From contig NZ_FPJO01000011.1 of assembly GCF_900119365.1 (NCBI RefSeq), positions 1-64,000 on the forward strand: 64,000 nt of DNA. Reading direction: 5' to 3'. The notes below the pieces were generated by a model. It searched no databases, was not told the origin of the DNA, and worked only from the letters and a program-made list of their open reading frames with translations. This document shows positions 59,654 through 64,000 of the stretch, piece by piece; positions within the stretch are counted from its first letter, which is position 1; the number at the start of each line of letters is the position of its first letter. Made by a program: the position numbers and the translations under genes. Source of the stretch: Streptomyces atratus. Its GTDB lineage: Bacteria > Actinomycetota > Actinomycetes > Streptomycetales > Streptomycetaceae.

Positions 59654-60765
59654 GCCGACACCTCCTGCTGGTCGTTGTTACGGGCGGCCTGTGCGGCGAG
59701 TTCCGCGCCGACCTTGCTCTGCTGACGCTTGAGTCCGTAGCGGCGGACGACTTCGTAGGCGATGACGACGCACAGGACGATGACGCCCTGGATCACGCCG
59801 ACGATCTCCTTGTCGTAGCCCTCGAACTCGAGCTTGCCGGTGCCGCGCTCCAGGAAGCCCCAGAGCAGCGCGCCGAGCGCGATGCCGATGGGGTGGTTGC
59901 GGCCGAGGAGGGCGATGGCGATGCCGGTGAAGCCGATGCCGACCGGGAAGTCGCCGCTGTACTCGTAGCTGTCGTTGAGGAGGGTCGGCATGCCGATCAG
60001 ACCGGCCACGGCGCCGGAGATCAGCATTGAGGTGATGACCATCTTCTTGACGTCGACACCGCTGGCCTCGGCCGCGGAGCCGGACTGGCCAACGGTGCGC
60101 AGGTCGAAGCCGAAGCGGGTGCGCGAGAGCGTGAACCAGTAGGCGACGCCCGCGACGACCGCGACCACGATGAAGCCCCAGACGGGCGACGGGGTGGTCG
60201 GGAACTCGAAGAAGTGCGAGGACTCCGGGATCGGCTTGGTGGAGATCTTCGTGCCGGCCTCGTCCAGGTGGCCGAGGCGGCCCTGCTGGAGGAGGTAGCC
60301 GATGATCGCGGTCGCGATGGCGTTCAGCATGATCGTCGAGACGACCTCGCTGACGCCCCGGGTGACCTTGAGGACACCGGCGATGCCGGCCCACATCGCG
60401 CCGACGATCACCGCGGTGAGGATGATCAGCGGGATCTGCAGGGCGCCGGGCAGCGTCAGCGCGCCGCCGACCGCGGCGGCGAAGAAGGCGGCGAGGCGGT
60501 ACTGGCCGTCGACGCCGATGTTGAAGAGGTTCATCCGGAAGCCGACGGCCACCGCGAGACCCGCGAGGTAGTACGTCGTCGCCTTGTTGAGGATGTAGAC
60601 CTGGCTGTCCGACTTCAGCCCGTAGTCGAACATGATGCCGAAGGCGCTGAACGGCTCCTTGCCAGTGGCGGCCAGCACGAGTGCGGTCACCAGGAAGGCG
60701 ACCACAATCGCGAGTACGGGGGCCGCGATCCCCAGGAGCAGCCGCTCCTTGTCGATCTTCTTCAT
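59650..60765 (-). CDS. Nucleoside ABC transporter permease (NupB-like/YufP type)
   Basis: 371 residues with nine to ten helices. The coupling loop TVGQSGSAAEASGVDVKKMV and the conserved NIGVDGQYRLAAFFAA and GFTGIAIALLGRNHPIGIA identify the BMP-family permease partner. It overlaps the ATPase gene by four bases. Together with the second permease it forms the membrane channel. Confidence 0.93.
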   Translation of the reverse strand: MKKIDKERLLLGIAAPVLAIVVAFLVTALVLAATGKEPFSAFGIMFDYGLKSDSQVYILNKATTYYLAGLAVAVGFRMNLFNIGVDGQYRLAAFFAAAVGGALTLPGALQIPLIILTAVIVGAMWAGIAGVLKVTRGVSEVVSTIMLNAIATAIIGYLLQQGRLGHLDEAGTKISTKPIPESSHFFEFPTTPSPVWGFIVVAVVAGVAYWFTLSRTRFGFDLRTVGQSGSAAEASGVDVKKMVITSMLISGAVAGLIGMPTLLNDSYEYSGDFPVGIGFTGIAIALLGRNHPIGIALGALLWGFLERGTGKLEFEGYDKEIVGVIQGVIVLCVVIAYEVVRRYGLKRQQSKVGAELAAQAARNNDQQEVSA

Positions 60766-62363
60766 CGGTCCTCTCCCCCGTTCCGGGGGTCGGTGTCGGT
60801 GCTCTCGGCGCTCTCGGGGGCCGTGTCCTTGGGTGCCGGTGACTCGTCCGGTGCTTCCAGGTGGCCGGTGGCCGCGCCCGTCATCGCCGAGCCGAGCTCC
60901 TCCGGGGTGATCGTCGCCGGGTCGGCGTCCGCGACCAGCCGGCCGCGGTACATGACACGCAGGGTGTCGGAGAGCCCGATCAGCTCGTCCAGGTCGGCGG
61001 AGATCAGCAGCACCGCGAGGCCTTCGCGGCGCGCCTCGCGGATCTGGTCCCAGATCTGCGCCTGTGCGCCGACGTCCACGCCCCGGGTCGGGTGCGCGGC
61101 GATCAGGAGCTTGGGGGCGTGGCTCATCTCGCGGCCGACGATCAGCTTCTGCTGGTTGCCGCCGGAGAGCGAGGCGGCGGTGACGTCGATGCCGGGGGTG
61201 CGGACGTCGTACTCGCGCACGATCCGCTCGGTGTCGGCGCGGGCGCCCTTGAGGTCGAGGAACGCGCCCTTGCTGTTGGGGCGTTCGGTGACGTGGCCGA
61301 GGATGCGGTTCTCCCAGAGGGGGGCCTCCAGCAGCAGTCCGTGCCGGTGGCGGTCCTCGGGGATGACGCCCATGCCGCCCTCGCGGCGCTTGCGGGTCGG
61401 CGTGCGGGAGATGTCGTCGCCGTCGAGGGTGAGCACTCCGGCGTCGAGGTGGCGCATGCCCATGATGGCGTCGACCAGTTCGGACTGGCCGTTGCCCTCG
61501 ACGCCCGCGATCCCGAGGACCTCGCCCTTGTGGATGGTGAAGCCGATGCCGTCGAGGACCGAACGCACCACGCCGTCCGGGTCGGTGGCGCTCAGCCGCA
61601 GCCCGTCGACGGTCAGCATCGGCACGTCGGTGACGGTCGACTCGCGGGTCTCGGGCGACGGGAGTTCGCTGCCGACCATCAGCTCGGCGAGCTGCTTGGT
61701 CGTGGTGCGCTTCGGGTCGGCGGTGCCCACCGTCGTACCGCGTCGGATGACGGTGATCTCGTCGGCGACCGACAGGACCTCGCCCAGCTTGTGCGAGATG
61801 AAGATGACGGTCAGGCCCTCGGCCTTGAGCTCGCGCAGGTTGTCGAAGAGCGCGTCGACCTCCTGCGGTACGAGGACGGCGGTGGGCTCGTCGAGGATCA
61901 GGGTGCGGGCGCCGCGGTAGAGGACCTTGAGGATCTCCACGCGCTGCCGGTCGGCGACCCCGAGGTCCTCGACCATGGCGTCCGGGCGGACCCCGAGACC
62001 GTAGGAGTCCGAGATCTCCTTGATCCTGGCGCGGGCCCGGTCGCCGATCCCGTGCAGCTTCTCCGAGCCGAGGACGACGTTCTCCAGGACGGTCAGGTAG
62101 TCGGCGAGCATGAAGTGCTGGTGCACCATGCCGATGCCGCGCGCGATGGCATCACCGGGGTTGTGGAACGAGACCTGCTCGCCGTCCACCGCGATGGTGC
62201 CCTCGTCCGGCTTCTGCATGCCGTAAAGGATCTTCATCAGAGTGGACTTGCCGGCGCCGTTCTCGCCGACGAGAGCGTGGACGGTGCCACGGCGCACGGT
62301 GATGTCGATGTCGTGGTTGGCCACGACTCCGGGGAACCGCTTGGTGATGCCGCGGAGCTCCAC
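60762..62363 (-). CDS. Nucleoside ABC transporter ATPase, twin domain
   Basis: 533 residues from GTG 62363. Two ABC domains in tandem: Walker A VGENGAGKSTLMKIL, signature VADRQRVEILK and Walker B TLILDEPTAVL in the first; a degenerate Walker A (IAGVEGNGQSELVDAI) and signature LSGGNQQKLIV in the second. This is the sugar/nucleoside (RbsA/YufO-like) type. The start is uncertain: a good ribosome site AAGGAG lies before an in-frame ATC (62390-62388), with no ATG or GTG between except 62363. A CTACGCGCGTAG site precedes it. Confidence 0.93.
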   Translation of the reverse strand: MELRGITKRFPGVVANHDIDITVRRGTVHALVGENGAGKSTLMKILYGMQKPDEGTIAVDGEQVSFHNPGDAIARGIGMVHQHFMLADYLTVLENVVLGSEKLHGIGDRARARIKEISDSYGLGVRPDAMVEDLGVADRQRVEILKVLYRGARTLILDEPTAVLVPQEVDALFDNLRELKAEGLTVIFISHKLGEVLSVADEITVIRRGTTVGTADPKRTTTKQLAELMVGSELPSPETRESTVTDVPMLTVDGLRLSATDPDGVVRSVLDGIGFTIHKGEVLGIAGVEGNGQSELVDAIMGMRHLDAGVLTLDGDDISRTPTRKRREGGMGVIPEDRHRHGLLLEAPLWENRILGHVTERPNSKGAFLDLKGARADTERIVREYDVRTPGIDVTAASLSGGNQQKLIVGREMSHAPKLLIAAHPTRGVDVGAQAQIWDQIREARREGLAVLLISADLDELIGLSDTLRVMYRGRLVADADPATITPEELGSAMTGAATGHLEAPDESPAPKDTAPESAESTDTDPRNGGEDR

Positions 62364-62478
62364 GGCATGGGGACTGCTGGACGCGTTGATGGCGCACTCT
62401 CCTTGGCAGGAGCGGAGGGCGGAGGCGGTGGGACGGAGGTGACGGGAGCGTCGTGAAACGTACCGCGCCCGGCGGATG

Positions 62479-62490
62479 CTACGCGCGTAG
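62479..62490. promoter_or_regulatory. CTACGCGCGTAG operator upstream of the transporter operon
   Basis: Perfect 12-bp palindrome, 115 bp before the GTG (88 bp before the ATC candidate) of the ABC ATPase gene, downstream of the bmpA terminator. Confidence 0.75.
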
Positions 62491-62574
62491 CACCACCGAA
62501 TCGTTGGCCACCTGATGACAGGTGGCGGACCGTGTGCGTACGACTACGGCAAGTCGGCCGGGCCCGTACGTGAA

Positions 62575-62618
62575 ATCGGGGCCCGAGTGAAGCCGAAGCG
62601 GCTCACCCGGGCCCCGAT
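62575..62618 (-). terminator. Terminator after bmpA
   Basis: ATCGGGGCCCG (62575-62585) pairs with CGGGCCCCGAT (62608-62618). An inner imperfect GTGAAGCCG/CGGCTCAC pair extends the stem. It partly uncouples bmpA from the transporter genes. Confidence 0.85.
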
Positions 62619-62628
62619 CGACGATGGA

Positions 62629-63669
62629 TCAGGTCGTGGCCTTGACCTTGATGGTGCCGTCGACGATCTTCTTCTTCGCCTCGTCGAGCTGGGCCTGGAT
62701 GTCCTTGAGATGGTCACCCGTGGTGGTCAGGCTGACGCCGCCCTTGGCCAGGGAGTAGGTCTGCGTGCCGGTCAGCGGCTTGCCGTCCTTGACGGACTTG
62801 ATCAGGTCGTAGACGCCGCCGTCGACGTTCTTGACCACGGAGGTCATGATCGTGTCCTTGTACTTCGACAGGGACGGGTCGAGGGCCTGGTCGGAGTCGA
62901 CGCCGATGGACCAGGCGCCCTTCTTGCCCGCGACGGCCTCGATCGAACCGGCACCCGAGCCGCCCGCGGCGGCGAAGATGACGTCGGCGCCCTTGTCGAG
63001 CATGCCCTTGGCGGCGTACGAGCCCTTGTCGGGGCTGCCGAAGCCGGACAGGTCCGAACCGGTCGACAGGTACTGGATCTGCACCTTGGCCTTCGGGTTG
63101 GTGTCCAGGACACCCTGCTGGAAGCCCGCGGCGAACTTCTTGATCAGCGGAAGGTCCACACCGCCGATGAAGCCGACCCGGCCGTCCTTCGACTTCAGCG
63201 CGGCGGCGACACCGGCGAGGTAGGAGCCCTGCTCCTCGGTGAAGACGATGCTGTCGACGTTCTTCACGTCGGAGACCGAGTCGACCAGGCCGAAGTCGAC
63301 CTTCGGATACTTGGGGGCGATCTTGTCGATCGCGGCCTTGTACGCGAAGCCGACCCCGATGACCGGGTTGTAGCCGCCCTCGGCGAGCGACTGGAGGCGC
63401 TGCTCACGGTCGGCAGGGGCCTCACCGCTCTTGGCGGTGAGCTCCTTCGTCTCGGCGCCGAACTCGGACTTGGCCTTGTCCAGACCACGCGCGGCGGAGT
63501 CGTTGAACGAGTTGTCGCCACGGCCGCCCACGTCGTAGGCCATGCCGATCTTCATCTTGCCCTTGTCGGAGCCGGAGCTCTCGGTGGACGACTCGCCACA
63601 CGCGGTGGCGGTGAGCGCGAGGGCCGCGGTGACAGCACACGCAGCGGTGATCTTGGATACCCGGCGCAA
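62629..63669 (-). CDS. bmpA: BMP family nucleoside-binding lipoprotein
   Basis: 346 residues from TTG 63669 (AAGGAGCC upstream). Lipoprotein signal with lipobox ALTATAC-G. The BMP fold shows KIGMAYDVGGRGDNSFNDSA, NPVIGVGFAYKAAIDKIAP and WSIGVDSDQALDPSL; this family binds purine nucleosides outside the cell for the permeases encoded downstream. A degenerate operator (CTACGCGCGTTA read on its strand, 63741-63730) lies 60 bp upstream. Its own terminator separates it from the ATPase. Confidence 0.95.
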   Translation of the reverse strand: MRRVSKITAACAVTAALALTATACGESSTESSGSDKGKMKIGMAYDVGGRGDNSFNDSAARGLDKAKSEFGAETKELTAKSGEAPADREQRLQSLAEGGYNPVIGVGFAYKAAIDKIAPKYPKVDFGLVDSVSDVKNVDSIVFTEEQGSYLAGVAAALKSKDGRVGFIGGVDLPLIKKFAAGFQQGVLDTNPKAKVQIQYLSTGSDLSGFGSPDKGSYAAKGMLDKGADVIFAAAGGSGAGSIEAVAGKKGAWSIGVDSDQALDPSLSKYKDTIMTSVVKNVDGGVYDLIKSVKDGKPLTGTQTYSLAKGGVSLTTTGDHLKDIQAQLDEAKKKIVDGTIKVKATT

Positions 63670-64000
63670 GGGAAGGCTCCTTCAAACCTGACCGAAGCGC
63701 CTCTTCCGGCGCTGGTTTCGCGGCGATCGTAACGCGCGTAGATGTCAGTTAAGCACCCGTTCACGAGTCGTTATCGGATCGTCGCGAACCCACCGCGAGG
63801 CCGACCACCGGGGCAGGCGAGTAGCGATGCAGCCACGCTGCGTGACCAACATTGATCGGCATCGAAAGGGAACACATTGGGTGAAAAAGCGCGCCCTCCT
63901 CCCAAGGAAGGAAAAGCGGAATTCCCCACTCCATGCCCCCCGCCTGCATAATTGACCATCTCATTGCCAAACCCGTTCGTTCACTGATAGGAATTGACCG
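63670..64000. other. Region upstream of bmpA, no gene seen
   Basis: 331 bp up to the window edge. Apart from the operator at 63730-63741 it holds AT-richer sequence (TGACCAACATTGATCGGCAT; ATAATTGACCATCTCATTGC). Short leftward frames here lack ribosome sites and codon bias. Part of it may be the 3' side of a neighbour outside the window. Confidence 0.4.
63730..63741. promoter_or_regulatory. Degenerate CTACGCGCGTAG-type operator upstream of bmpA
   Basis: TAACGCGCGTAG matches 10 of 12 bases of the palindrome, keeping one half-site intact (CGCGTAG). It ends 60 bp before the bmpA start. Confidence 0.62.

Noticed and set aside
1..64000. tRNA, rRNA, riboswitch or secondary-metabolite cluster
   Set aside because: I looked for cloverleaf-type signatures, rRNA cores and PKS/NRPS motifs and saw none. 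The afsQ locus regulates such clusters elsewhere but none is in this window.

Overview
The window is high-GC actinobacterial chromosome, almost certainly from a Streptomyces. The reasons are GC-rich third codon positions, frequent GTG/TTG starts, and a gene order I recognise from the Streptomyces core: hutH, a GGDEF gene, cya, birA, pccB-pccE, maf, accA2, lpdA, punA, deoC, sigQ/afsQ1-afsQ2, add, deoA, cdd and a nucleoside ABC transporter. No rRNA, tRNA or CRISPR array was seen.

Region 1-8.3 kb is accessory. It opens inside an IS1380-type transposase and carries a restriction-modification group: a Vsr mismatch endonuclease, a C5-cytosine methyltransferase overlapping it tail to tail, and a divergent HNH nuclease. 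A WhiJ-type set follows (GHKL ATPase, XRE regulator, DUF397 protein). Then come a lipoprotein, an HTH protein, an I36-type inhibitor and a small secreted protein. Region 8.5-14.7 kb holds a truncated DUF5937 regulator, glutamate dehydrogenase, an L,D-transpeptidase lipoprotein and small proteins.

Region 14.7-30.1 kb is core metabolism and signalling: histidine ammonia-lyase, a diguanylate cyclase, an enoyl-CoA hydratase, adenylate cyclase, biotin ligase, and the acyl-CoA carboxylase beta, epsilon and biotinylated alpha subunits. Maf, TetR and DeoR regulators and a flavoprotein quinone reductase complete it.

Region 30.9-63.7 kb contains a nearly complete nucleoside salvage set in separate blocks: punA plus a phosphopentomutase-like mutase; deoC plus two aldehyde dehydrogenase genes; uridine kinase; add; deoA; and bmpA, ATPase, permease, permease, cdd. 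The palindrome CTACGCGCGTAG, or a 1-2 base variant, lies 16-115 bp upstream of six of these transcription units. I found it nowhere else in the window outside chance partial matches. I read it as the operator of a local nucleoside regulon, with the DeoR-family protein at 27527-28507 as the nearest candidate regulator. Between these blocks are the sigQ/afsQ1-afsQ2 locus with a recognisable AfsQ1 box, a LysR/MFS pair, a secreted L,D-transpeptidase, a SigG-like ECF sigma factor, a MITE-like element, a large S8 peptidase and a Uma2 protein.
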